Source of the DNA: Chryseobacterium sp. CH21
GTDB taxonomy: Bacteria; Bacteroidota; Bacteroidia; Flavobacteriales; Weeksellaceae
DNA: 41,868 bases
Assembly: GCF_004119445.1 (NCBI RefSeq)
Contig: NZ_QICI01000056.1
Span: 1-41,868, forward strand
Direction of reading: 5' to 3'
The notes below the pieces were generated by a model. It was given only the letters and a program-made list of their open reading frames with translations. It did not search any database and was not told where the DNA came from. The position numbers were made by a program, and so were the translations under genes. Position 1 is the stretch's first letter. Each line of letters begins with the position of its first letter. Below, piece by piece: positions 7,714 through 16,335 of the stretch.

Positions 7714-9183
7714 TTATTGTTTGGTAATATCCGGAACGTCCAAAGGAGTCTGGTCCCAGCCGCCACCAAGTGCTCTGTATACAGCAACACTTGCTTTAAG
7801 TTGGTTCACTTTCTTTTCCACCAGCTCAAACCTTGATTCAAGTGCGTCACGTTGAGTCAGTAAAACCTCCATATAATCGGCACGGGCATATTTGAATAAG
7901 TCGTTGGAAATATCAATAGACTTGGTCAAAGCATTCACTTCCTTAGTTTTGATATTCACACTGCTTTCCAGATTATGAATTTTAGACAGCTGATTGGCTA
8001 CTTCAATATAAGCTCCCAAAACAGTCTGCTCATAATGATATACAGCCTGAATCTGTTTGGCGTTGGCATTATTATAAGCCGCTTTAATCGCTCTTCTGTT
8101 GATCAGAGGAGCTGTAAGTTCTCCCGCAAGAGAGAACAGAAACGACTGAGGTTTGATAATATACAACGGATTAAAAGCCTGTAATCCAACTCCGGCAGAA
8201 AGATCAAGAGAAGGGTAGAACCTTGCTTTGGCTACTTTAATGTCAAGCTTGGCAGCAGCCAGTTCATACTCAGCCTGCTTAATATCCGGACGGTTTTCCA
8301 ACAGTTCAGATGGAATTCCTCCATACACGGCTTGGGGAATAACAGAATCAAAAGAATTCTGACTTCTTTCCACAGATTGCGGAAATCTTCCCACCAGATA
8401 ATTGATCTTATTCTCAGTTTCAACAATCTTTTGCTGGATATCATACTGCATTCCCTGAGTTTTCAGAACCTGAGCTTCAAATCTCTGCACGGCCAGTTCA
8501 TTGGACCGGGCATTCTTCTTTAACTCTTTGATAATATCCAATGCATCATTCTGAATCTTGATATTCTGATTCAAAATAACCAGTTCATTATCCAATGCCA
8601 GAAGCTCATAATAAGAATCAGCAATCTCAGAAATCAGGTGAGTCGTCATGAAGTTCTTTCCTTCAATGCTTGCAAGATACCTTTGTACCTGTGCTCTTGT
8701 AGCATTATGAAGTTTTCCCCAGATATCGGTTTCCCATTGTGCCTGAGCACCAATTCCAAAGTCAAACAAAGGTTCTGGCATTTCTCTGCCGGGTTCTATT
8801 TCGGTATTGGCCTCCATCGCTCCGATATTGGTGTATCGGCTTACTTTGTCTACACCAGCTCCGGCTTTTAAACCTACAGACGGAAGATATTCACCCTTCT
8901 TGGCTTTGATTTCGTTTTTTGACATTTCAATTTCCTGAAGGACAATATTCAGTTCCTGATTATTCTGAAGAGCCTGGCTAATCAGCTCCTGAAGATGAGG
9001 ATCACTGAAATATTCATTCCACTTCATTTTTCCCGTATTGATAGTGTCATTTTCTGCTGAACCGTATTTTTCAGGGACGGTTTTATTTTCAGCACGCTGT
9101 GCTATTTCGATAGGTTTACAGGCAGTAAGACTTAATAAGACGACTGCCAGACCTGCATATTGATATATTTTTCTTTTATTCAT
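7714..9183 (-). CDS. RND efflux outer-membrane channel lipoprotein (NodT/OprM family)
   Basis: A 489-residue outer-membrane factor that forms the exit duct of a tripartite RND pump. The lipobox ends at Cys22 (LLSLTAC-KPIE). Two OEP repeats follow, with long alpha-helical stretches such as QELNIVLQEIEMSKNEIKA and a second set near residues 300-450. The family hallmark LLENRPDIKQAEYELAAAK is near residue 285, and the C-terminus carries YRALGGGW. It is the last gene of the efflux operon, its start overlapping the pump gene by 8 bases, which suggests translational coupling. Length and motifs are normal for the NodT family. Transported drug is unknown. Confidence 0.92.
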   Translation of the reverse strand: MNKRKIYQYAGLAVVLLSLTACKPIEIAQRAENKTVPEKYGSAENDTINTGKMKWNEYFSDPHLQELISQALQNNQELNIVLQEIEMSKNEIKAKKGEYLPSVGLKAGAGVDKVSRYTNIGAMEANTEIEPGREMPEPLFDFGIGAQAQWETDIWGKLHNATRAQVQRYLASIEGKNFMTTHLISEIADSYYELLALDNELVILNQNIKIQNDALDIIKELKKNARSNELAVQRFEAQVLKTQGMQYDIQQKIVETENKINYLVGRFPQSVERSQNSFDSVIPQAVYGGIPSELLENRPDIKQAEYELAAAKLDIKVAKARFYPSLDLSAGVGLQAFNPLYIIKPQSFLFSLAGELTAPLINRRAIKAAYNNANAKQIQAVYHYEQTVLGAYIEVANQLSKIHNLESSVNIKTKEVNALTKSIDISNDLFKYARADYMEVLLTQRDALESRFELVEKKVNQLKASVAVYRALGGGWDQTPLDVPDITKQ

Positions 9184-12100
9184 AATGGATCATGTCTTCG
9201 CTTAATGGAGATTCATCTTCGTCTTTGATCATTTTTTTACCATCAGACCACTTGGCAAATATGTAGTAGAGCCCCGGAATTACAATCACTCCGAATAACG
9301 TTCCTATCAGCATTCCTCCCAGTGAAGAAGCTCCAATAGTATGGTTTCCGATCGCTCCCGCACCTCTTGCAAAAACAAGCGGAACCAATCCTGCAATAAA
9401 GGCAAAAGAGGTCATCAGAATCGGTCTGAAACGGGCTTTAGAACCTTCTACAGCTGCTTCAAGAATAGAATCTCCTGCCTGACGTCTTTTTACTGCAAAT
9501 TCTACAATAAGTACTGCGTTTTTACCCAGTAATCCGATAATCATGATCAATCCTACCTGTGCATAGATGTCATTTTCAAGTCCCATCGCTTTTAATAATA
9601 AGAAAGATCCGAAAACTCCCACCGGTAAAGAGCAAAGTACCGCAAACGGAATAAGGAAACTTTCATACTGAGCCGCCAGAACCAGATACACGAATACCAG
9701 AACAACAAGGAATACATAGATGGCTTCATTACCACGCTGTGCCTCATCGTAAGACAATCCTTCCCAGGCTATTTTATATCCGTGAGGAAGTGTTTTAGCC
9801 GCTGTTTCATTGATAGCCTGAATAGCATCAGCCGTAGTATATCCTGCAGCCGGAAGTCCACGGATTGCCGCAGAATTGTACATGTTGTAACGGGTGATTT
9901 CGTTTGGTCCCTGTGTTTTTTTCATCGTCATAAATGCGGAATAAGGAACCATTTCGTCACGGTCATTTTTCACATACAGATTCATAATATCCGTAGGAAG
10001 TCTTCTGAATTCCGGAGACGACTGTACATATACTTTAAAGAACTGTCCGAAACGGATAAAGCCCTGTTCATAGGTACTACCGATCAGAATGTTGAGGTTG
10101 TCCATCGCTTTTCCGATAGAAACTCCTTTCTGCATCGCTGCATTATTATCAAATACCAGTTCATACTGAGGATAATTAGCTGCAAAGAAGGTGAATACTC
10201 CTGAAAGTTCCTTACGCTTTTTAAGCTGTGCAATAAAATCTTTATTAGCTTTATCAAATTCCTGATAATCAGTCGTTCTGTTCAGGTCAAGAAGTCTCAT
10301 GGAGAAACCTCCCGAAGATCCGAATCCTGGTACAGCCGGTGGTTCAAAGAACTCAATGGTAGCTCCGAGATCTTTAGATTTTTCTTCCAGTTCTTCCATG
10401 ATTTCCTTTACAGAATGCTCACGGTCGTTCCAGCTTTTAAGGTTAATCAGACAGGTTCCCGCATTCGAACCACGACCTTCCGTCATGATTTCGTATCCTG
10501 CCAGAGATGAAACAGATTCCACACCGTCTACACCCATACAGATTTTCTGCAACGTTCTGGAAACTTTATTCGTTTGTTCCAGCGTAGAACCCGGAGGAGT
10601 CTGGATAATGGCATAAATAGTTCCCTGGTCTTCATTCGGGATAAATCCGCCCGGAAGTACTTTATTGATCATCACAATTCCGGCACAGAAAGCAATCAGG
10701 ATTCCCCATGTTACCACCTTTCGGTTCACGATTTTTCTAAGGAATGAAGCATATTTTCCTGTTATTTTATCAAATCCGCTGTTAAAAGAGTCTAAAGCTT
10801 TGGTGAAAATATTGACTTTCTTAGGCTTCCCATGATGGTTTTTCAATAACATTGCAGCCAAAACCGGAGTCAAAGTAAGCGCTACTACCGCTGAAATCAC
10901 AATAGAACTCGCCATAGTAATCGAAAACTGACGATAGAAAGTTCCCACCGGACCTGTCATAAATGAAATAGGAATAAACACAGCTACCATTACGGCTGTA
11001 ATCGCAATAATAGCACCTGCAATTTCACCCATTACTTCTTTTACCGCTTTGTAAGGTGAAATATTACTGTCTTCCATTTTGGCGTGAACAGCCTCAATGA
11101 CAACAATGGCATTATCCACCACAATACCGATCGCCAATACCAATGCGAAAAGAGTAACCAAATTGATGGTTAACCCAAAGAACTGTATCACAAAGAAAGT
11201 TCCGATCAAAGAAACCGGTACGGCAATAATAGGAATCAACGTAGAGCGCCAGTCACCAAGGAAAATGAAAACCACGATGGCTACAAGGATAAACGCATCT
11301 CTCAATGTATGCATTACCTGTTCAATGGAAGCATCCAGGAATTGGGATACGTCATAACTGATTTTATAATCTACACCCGGAGGGAAGTTTCCTTTCATTT
11401 CTGCCAGCTTGGCTTTCACATCTCTGATCACGTCATTGGCATTACTTCCGTAATTCTGTTTTAAAACGATAGAAGCGGAAGGATGTCCGTCAAGATTGGA
11501 ATAAATATCAAAGAACTCACTTCCAAGCTCTACTTTGGCAATATCTTTCAGCTTTACATTTTCTCCTTCTGCATTGGAACGTACAATGATATTTTCATAT
11601 TCTTCCGGCTTGTTGTACTGTCCTTTATAAGTCAATACATATTCCAGCGACTGTGCTGCAATACCGGAACTTTGCCCGATTCTTCCGGGACGTCCGATGA
11701 TACTTTGTTCACCAATAGCTTTCATCACCTCATCTACGGAAATAGAATACGCACGCATACGGTCAGGATTCAGCCAGATACGCATGGCATATCTACGGCT
11801 ACCCAGAATCTGAGATTTTGCAATCCCGTGAATACGGTTGATTTCCGGAATGATATTTACCATAGAGTAGTTGTACAGGAATTTTTCATCCATACTTTTA
11901 TTCGTACTGTAAAGGTTTACGTACATCAGCATACTCGGCTGAATCGGGTTTACCACAACTCCTTCTTTCTGTACAAGTTCCGGTAATAAAGGCATTACCT
12001 GATCCACTCTGGTTTTTACCAGAACTACCGCCTCATTGGGATCCGTTCCGGGATCGAAGACAACGTTTACTGTGGCTTCTCCGGCACTGGTGGCATCGGT

Positions 12101-12337
12101 AGTGATGTAACGCATTCCCTGAACTCCATTGATGGCATTTTCAATTGTAATCAAAGATGATTTTACCAATACATCTGCACTCGCTCCCGGATAAGCAATA
12201 GAAACAGCTACTGTGGTTGGGGCAATTTTTGGAAACTGTTCTGTAGGAAGCTGTTTCATGGCAATCCCTCCCATAAACAGGATCACAACCGATATCACAA
12301 TGGCGAAAACCGGTCGGTGTATTACTTTTTTAAACAT
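9176..12337 (-). CDS. RND multidrug efflux pump, HAE1 (AcrB-like) family
   Basis: A 1053-residue inner-membrane proton/drug antiporter with the layout of the HAE1 family: TM1 (VIHRPVFAIVISVVILFMGG), a periplasmic porter/docking domain, TM2-6, a second periplasmic domain, and TM8-12. The TM4 motif reads GIVVDNAIVVIEAV. The first of the two Asp used for proton coupling in AcrB (D407) is kept, and the second (D408) is Asn. The TM10 Lys is kept in GLLGKNAVLIVEF. Phe-rich pocket and docking segments look complete. It follows the adaptor gene by 15 bases and overlaps the channel gene. The AcrB-type call is firm; substrate range cannot be told. Confidence 0.95.
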   Translation of the reverse strand: MFKKVIHRPVFAIVISVVILFMGGIAMKQLPTEQFPKIAPTTVAVSIAYPGASADVLVKSSLITIENAINGVQGMRYITTDATSAGEATVNVVFDPGTDPNEAVVLVKTRVDQVMPLLPELVQKEGVVVNPIQPSMLMYVNLYSTNKSMDEKFLYNYSMVNIIPEINRIHGIAKSQILGSRRYAMRIWLNPDRMRAYSISVDEVMKAIGEQSIIGRPGRIGQSSGIAAQSLEYVLTYKGQYNKPEEYENIIVRSNAEGENVKLKDIAKVELGSEFFDIYSNLDGHPSASIVLKQNYGSNANDVIRDVKAKLAEMKGNFPPGVDYKISYDVSQFLDASIEQVMHTLRDAFILVAIVVFIFLGDWRSTLIPIIAVPVSLIGTFFVIQFFGLTINLVTLFALVLAIGIVVDNAIVVIEAVHAKMEDSNISPYKAVKEVMGEIAGAIIAITAVMVAVFIPISFMTGPVGTFYRQFSITMASSIVISAVVALTLTPVLAAMLLKNHHGKPKKVNIFTKALDSFNSGFDKITGKYASFLRKIVNRKVVTWGILIAFCAGIVMINKVLPGGFIPNEDQGTIYAIIQTPPGSTLEQTNKVSRTLQKICMGVDGVESVSSLAGYEIMTEGRGSNAGTCLINLKSWNDREHSVKEIMEELEEKSKDLGATIEFFEPPAVPGFGSSGGFSMRLLDLNRTTDYQEFDKANKDFIAQLKKRKELSGVFTFFAANYPQYELVFDNNAAMQKGVSIGKAMDNLNILIGSTYEQGFIRFGQFFKVYVQSSPEFRRLPTDIMNLYVKNDRDEMVPYSAFMTMKKTQGPNEITRYNMYNSAAIRGLPAAGYTTADAIQAINETAAKTLPHGYKIAWEGLSYDEAQRGNEAIYVFLVVLVFVYLVLAAQYESFLIPFAVLCSLPVGVFGSFLLLKAMGLENDIYAQVGLIMIIGLLGKNAVLIVEFAVKRRQAGDSILEAAVEGSKARFRPILMTSFAFIAGLVPLVFARGAGAIGNHTIGASSLGGMLIGTLFGVIVIPGLYYIFAKWSDGKKMIKDEDESPLSEDMIHYE

Positions 12338-12352
12338 AATGCTGCTTTTGGG

Positions 12353-13438
12353 TTACTCGGCGTACAGATCCAGGTTCGACATTACTTTTTCAGGCTTTTC
12401 GTACTTTGAACTGATCTTTTGGTTTTCCTGAACCAATCTAAGACCCTCAAGAAGAATTCTATCATCCTTTCCAAGTCCTGAAGAAACTACATAAATATGA
12501 GGTAGCTCAGCAGCTACTTTTATTTCTCTTGCATGTACTTTTCCGTCTTTACCAATCACATAGACATATTTCTTTTCCAGCTCTTCGAAAGTCGCTTTCT
12601 GTGGAATCATCATCGCATTGGCATAAGGTGAAGTAATAACAATGTTTCCGGTTTCACCGTATCTCAACAGTCCTTTTGGATTCGGGAAAGTTGCTCTGTA
12701 AGCGATATTTCCGGTTTCATTGTCAAAATCAGACTCAATGGTTTGTACGATGCCGTCTTGTGTGAACTCTTTGCCATTGGCCATTCTTAAACGCACATGC
12801 ATTGGATTGTTATCTTTTTTAGCATCCATCTGATTAAGATATTCAGCTTCCGGTACATTGAAGTATACCCACATTTTGCTATTATCTGATAGCTCGGTTA
12901 CAAGCTCGCCTTCATCTACAAGACTTCCTTTTCTTACGTGTAATTTTCCTACAATTCCGGTAAATGGGGCACGGATTTCTGTGAATCTCAAATGGGTATT
13001 CATTGAAGAAAGTTCGGCCTGGGCTTTTTCGTATCTTGCTTTAGCCATAGCCATTTCCTGAGGAGCAACGATGTTTTTGTCAGAAAGGTTTTTGGTATTC
13101 TGATATTCGATTTCTGCATACTTGGTTTCCGCTTTGGCACGGTTTACATCAGATTCGTAAAGATTAGGCATGATTTTGAACATCAGCTGCCCTTTTTGCA
13201 CAAACTGTCCTTCGTCTACATAAATAGACTGGATGTATCCTTTTTCCTGAGCGCGAAGCTCAATATGATTGATAGAACGGATTTGCGCAACATAATCTTT
13301 GTTAACTAAAGTATCTTTGATAAGCGGGCTTGTAACGTTGAATGACGCTGCTTCTGTTTTTTCCTTTTTTTCAGATTGACAGCCTACAAACAAGAAAATA
13401 AGGCACAAGTTGATATACATGAGACTTTTCTTGACCAT
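12353..13438 (-). CDS. RND efflux periplasmic adaptor (membrane fusion protein, AcrA-like)
   Basis: A 361-residue adaptor lipoprotein linking pump to channel. The lipobox ends at Cys20 (IFLFVGC-QSEKKEK). A barrel-sandwich half motif (IELRAQEKGYIQSIYVDEGQ near residue 60) precedes a helical hairpin (DVNRAKAETKYAEIEYQNTK, then MAMAKARYEKAQAELSSM). The second barrel half follows (FTEIRAPFTGIVGKLHVRKG), then the beta-barrel and membrane-proximal domains ending at residue ~340. It is the second gene of the operon, 54 bases after the leader gene, with no promoter visible in between. Confidence 0.93.
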   Translation of the reverse strand: MVKKSLMYINLCLIFLFVGCQSEKKEKTEAASFNVTSPLIKDTLVNKDYVAQIRSINHIELRAQEKGYIQSIYVDEGQFVQKGQLMFKIMPNLYESDVNRAKAETKYAEIEYQNTKNLSDKNIVAPQEMAMAKARYEKAQAELSSMNTHLRFTEIRAPFTGIVGKLHVRKGSLVDEGELVTELSDNSKMWVYFNVPEAEYLNQMDAKKDNNPMHVRLRMANGKEFTQDGIVQTIESDFDNETGNIAYRATFPNPKGLLRYGETGNIVITSPYANAMMIPQKATFEELEKKYVYVIGKDGKVHAREIKVAAELPHIYVVSSGLGKDDRILLEGLRLVQENQKISSKYEKPEKVMSNLDLYAE

Positions 13439-13492
13439 GATAAATATTGTTTTTATAATAATTTATAATTGAAAAAATAGAGTTACCGGCTA

Positions 13493-14001
13493 TCACAATA
13501 AAGTATGAAAGCAGATAAGATTTTCTGAAAAATTAGTATAAAATCACAGTCGGATGACCCTGTACTGGATGTACAGATCATCATGTAAAGGTTTTAAATG
13601 TTCTGACTGAGCGAGTGAAACAGCAATTTGTCTGTTGTGAAATGTAGTGACGAAGCCTGAAATCAGATGCCAGAAACCATCTTTGAAAAGCGCAAGAAAT
13701 TCTGTAGAACCCAGTGTTTCTACATTTTCATCATTTTCGTTGTCGTTTTCAGCAAGATTTGCTCTGATTTTGTTGTAGCGGGGATGGCTGATATTGTAAA
13801 CATCATTGGCCTCATGGTTATTGATAAACGCAAAAGGATCATCAATGCTTTTTTCTGGTGAACCAGAAGATCAGTAGTAAAGTGAAGGCCGGAAGAAATA
13901 TCTGTTGAAATATACTGCTGAATTTGCCCGTAATACCAACCTAAAACGGTAAGCCACGCAAATAACAAACTGTATAAATATTGATAAAACCTTTTCCGCA
14001 T
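13493..14001 (-). pseudogene. First gene of the efflux operon, unknown function, broken by a one-base slip
   Basis: Read from ATG at 13999-14001 the frame gives MRKRFYQYLYSLLFAWLTVL, then WYYGQIQQYISTD.., a hydrophobic N-terminal anchor or signal. It holds to residue 51 and then leaves frame at a run of six A on the coding strand (plus-strand T6, 13849-13854). With one more A it continues without a stop for over 115 codons (SIDDPFAFINNHEANDVYNI.., GSTEFLALFKDGFWHLISGF..) to a TGA at 13493-13495, giving 169 residues. The length is a whole number of codons only after adding one base. An alternative upstream start at 14043 lies ahead of the promoter and is unlikely. The family is not recognised: probably an envelope protein accompanying the pump. 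A sequencing error is as likely as real inactivation. Confidence 0.6.
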
Positions 14002-14008
14002 CCCAGTA

Positions 14009-14039
14009 CAAAGGTAGGCAAAGTTACCACCAGGTGCAA
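14009..14039 (-). promoter_or_regulatory. Bacteroidota-type promoter of the efflux operon
   Basis: On the minus strand TTG (14037-14039), a 20-base spacer and TACCTTTG (14009-14016) match the -33/-7 consensus exactly. Transcription should start within a few bases of the ATG at 14001, so the mRNA would be leaderless or nearly so. No other promoter is apparent before the adaptor gene, so this one probably serves all four genes. Confidence 0.65.
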
Positions 14040-14193
14040 CCATTGTAGATTAAAAAAGTGTTAAAAAGTGCCTTTTTTGATTAAAAAAACACAGTTATTT
14101 CTCAGTTTTTCTTTTTGGATAAGAAGAAGATAGATCTGGCGAAGTCTTCTTTAGGAGCATTCCGGAATTTTACATCAACAAAAAAATAAAAAA

Positions 14194-15105
14194 ATGAATA
14201 TTGTTTTAACAGGTTCCATCGGGAACATCGGAAAACCGCTTACAAAAGAATTGGTGGACAAAGGACACTCTGTAACGGTGATCAGCAGCAATAAAGAGAG
14301 AATGGCAGCTATTGAAGCGTTGGGAGCAAAAGCTGCTATAGGCAATATGTTTGATCCTGATTTTCTTACTGAAATATTTACAGGAGCAGACATTGTCTAT
14401 CTCATGGAAACTATGGAAGCGGCAGGCGATCTATTTGATGAAAATGTTGATTTTATCGAAAAAATCAATGAAATTGGGCACCACTATAAAATGGCTGTAG
14501 AGCGTTCAGGAGTGAAGAAAATTATCCATCTCAGCAGTATTGGAGCTCATACGGATAAAGGGACAGGGATTATTGTGTTTCATCACCATGTAGAACAGAT
14601 TCTGAAGCAGCTTCCGGAGGATTTGGCCATTAAATTTATTCGTCCGGTAGGTATTTATTTCAATATGTTTTCATTCATCAATACCATTAAAAACAAAGGT
14701 GCGATTATTTCCAATTGGGGAGGAGACCGGAAAGAACCATGGGTCTCTCCATTGGATATTGCAGCCGTTGTAACGGAAGAAATTGAAAAACCATTTGAGG
14801 GAAGAACAGTACGTTACGTGGCCAGTGATGAAGTTTCTCCTAATGAAATTGCGAAAGCTTTGGGTGAAGCCATCGGTAACCCGGAACTTGAGTGGAAAGT
14901 GATTTCAGATGCAGAATTATTGAAAAGCTGGCTGAATATTGGCTTCAATGAACAGGTGGCTAAGGGTTTTGTAGAAACTCAGGCAAGTCAGAGAAGCGGA
15001 ATTCTGTATGAAGATTATGATAAGCATCTAACTGTTTTAGGAAAAGTAAAGTTAGCGGACTTTGCAAAAGAATTTGCTGCTGTTTATCAAAGTGATGAAG
15101 TGTAA
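14194..15105 (+). CDS. NmrA-like NAD(P)-binding oxidoreductase / sensor
   Basis: A 303-residue atypical short-chain dehydrogenase of the NmrA/HSCARG type. The N-terminal Rossmann motif is TGSIGNIGKPL (G7, G10, G13). A segment IIHLSSIGAHTDKGTG around residue 110 stands where classical SDRs keep the catalytic region, but there is no YxxxK at the usual place, as in NmrA-like proteins. No signal peptide, so cytoplasmic. The gene diverges from the efflux operon across 190 bases. That gap holds two GATTAAAAAA words 31 bases apart and an AAGAAGA/TCTTCTT inverted repeat, but no clear promoter. The AraC regulator at 15249 follows on the same strand. The same oxidoreductase-then-AraC order recurs at 36-38 kb. 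Confidence 0.82.
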   Translation: MNIVLTGSIGNIGKPLTKELVDKGHSVTVISSNKERMAAIEALGAKAAIGNMFDPDFLTEIFTGADIVYLMETMEAAGDLFDENVDFIEKINEIGHHYKMAVERSGVKKIIHLSSIGAHTDKGTGIIVFHHHVEQILKQLPEDLAIKFIRPVGIYFNMFSFINTIKNKGAIISNWGGDRKEPWVSPLDIAAVVTEEIEKPFEGRTVRYVASDEVSPNEIAKALGEAIGNPELEWKVISDAELLKSWLNIGFNEQVAKGFVETQASQRSGILYEDYDKHLTVLGKVKLADFAKEFAAVYQSDEV

Positions 15106-15248
15106 ATATCAAACCACAAACGTCAAAATGTTTAAGAATAAACAAAGCACTACTTTAACCACAAGCATCTGTGAAAATCTGTGCCATCCGTGGTAAAAAA
15201 GACCCTACAATAAAAGTTTACTGTAAAACAATTTGTAATTTTATAGAC

Positions 15249-16169
15249 ATGGAACAACGGGCTATAAAAAGAATAAAATCTATCACAGAATTTCACCGTT
15301 CAAGAGGACTGCCTCCTCCTGAGCATCCGTTGATCAGTGTAATTGACTATAAAGAGGTAAAGCGGCCTGCCGATATCGGAGAATTCAACTGGATGCTGGA
15401 TTTTTATCAGATTTCTTTAAAAATAGGAATGAATGGAAAATTGAAGTATGGCCAGCAGGAATACGATTTTGATGAAGGAACTCTGTTTTTTATTTCTCCG
15501 AATCAGGTTTTCAGAATTGAATCAGATCCCGCCGTACAGGAAAAACAATCTGGCTGGATGCTGTTGATTCACCCCGATTTTCTGTGGCATACTTCACTTG
15601 CTCAGACTATAAAGCAATATGACTTTTTTGATTATTCTGTGAATGAAGCCTTGTTTCTTTCTAAAAAAGAAGAGCTTACCATCTATGGAATTATAGAAAA
15701 TATTGAACAGGAATATCATACAGTGATCGATAAATTCAGTCAGAATATCATTATTTCCCATATTGAAACATTGCTGAATTATTCCGAAAGGTTCTACGAG
15801 CGACAGTTTATCACAAGAAAAGTAACCAATCACTCCATTCTCAATCGATTGGAAGATTTGTTGAGTGATTATTTCAATGATAATGATTTGATCTCAAAAG
15901 GATTACCAACAGTGCAGTTTGTTGCAGATGAACTTGGAATTTCTCCCAATTACCTCAGCCGGTTATTAAAAACCCTTACCGGACAGAGTACTCAGCAATT
16001 TATTCATGATAAACTGATCGAAAAGGCAAAGGAAAAGCTTTCTACAACAAATCTATCTGTAAGTGAAATTGCTTATGAATTGGGCTTTGAACATCCACAG
16101 TCCTTTACTAAACTCTTTAAAAATAAAACACAGCTTTCTCCATTGGAGTTCAGAACATCTTTTCAGTAA
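15249..16169 (+). CDS. AraC-family transcriptional regulator (paralogue of the one at 37 kb)
   Basis: A 306-residue regulator with an N-terminal sensor half (about 1-190) and a C-terminal pair of helix-turn-helix motifs (about 200-306). HTH 1 is VQFVADELGISPNYLSRLLK; HTH 2 is SVSEIAYELGFEHPQSFTKL, followed by the family signature LSPLEFRTSF. The start chosen is MEQRAIKRIK. A reading 26 codons longer begins inside an intergenic ATCTGTG repeat and lacks similarity to the paralogue, whereas this start gives exactly the paralogue's 306 residues. The two proteins share FITRK, TLTGQSTQQ and IHDKLI blocks. The inducer is unknown; it probably controls the NmrA-like gene upstream. Confidence 0.85.
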   Translation: MEQRAIKRIKSITEFHRSRGLPPPEHPLISVIDYKEVKRPADIGEFNWMLDFYQISLKIGMNGKLKYGQQEYDFDEGTLFFISPNQVFRIESDPAVQEKQSGWMLLIHPDFLWHTSLAQTIKQYDFFDYSVNEALFLSKKEELTIYGIIENIEQEYHTVIDKFSQNIIISHIETLLNYSERFYERQFITRKVTNHSILNRLEDLLSDYFNDNDLISKGLPTVQFVADELGISPNYLSRLLKTLTGQSTQQFIHDKLIEKAKEKLSTTNLSVSEIAYELGFEHPQSFTKLFKNKTQLSPLEFRTSFQ

Positions 16170-16335
16170 AAAGCGAAGAATGGCTTGTAATAGATAAGAA
16201 AATAAATATTGGAAGGTTTTTTTACAGAAAAATTAATCTTATTTTTGAAATAGCTTTATTTCTGCACAATTTTTGCTGTAATAAGCTACTTTTATCGTTT
16301 AAGACATAATCGTTCGTACAAACCCCACCTATATT

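Noticed and set aside
13720..14043. A 107-residue protein starting MVAPGGNFAY
   Set aside because: Its start lies upstream of the -7 box, and its C-terminal half (..LLRLSITMRPMMFTI..) is the wrong frame after the T6 slip. Replaced by the 13493-14001 gene.
15171..15248. N-terminal extension of the first AraC regulator
   Set aside because: It begins inside an ATCTGTG intergenic repeat and has no counterpart in the paralogue, which matches the shorter start exactly in length.
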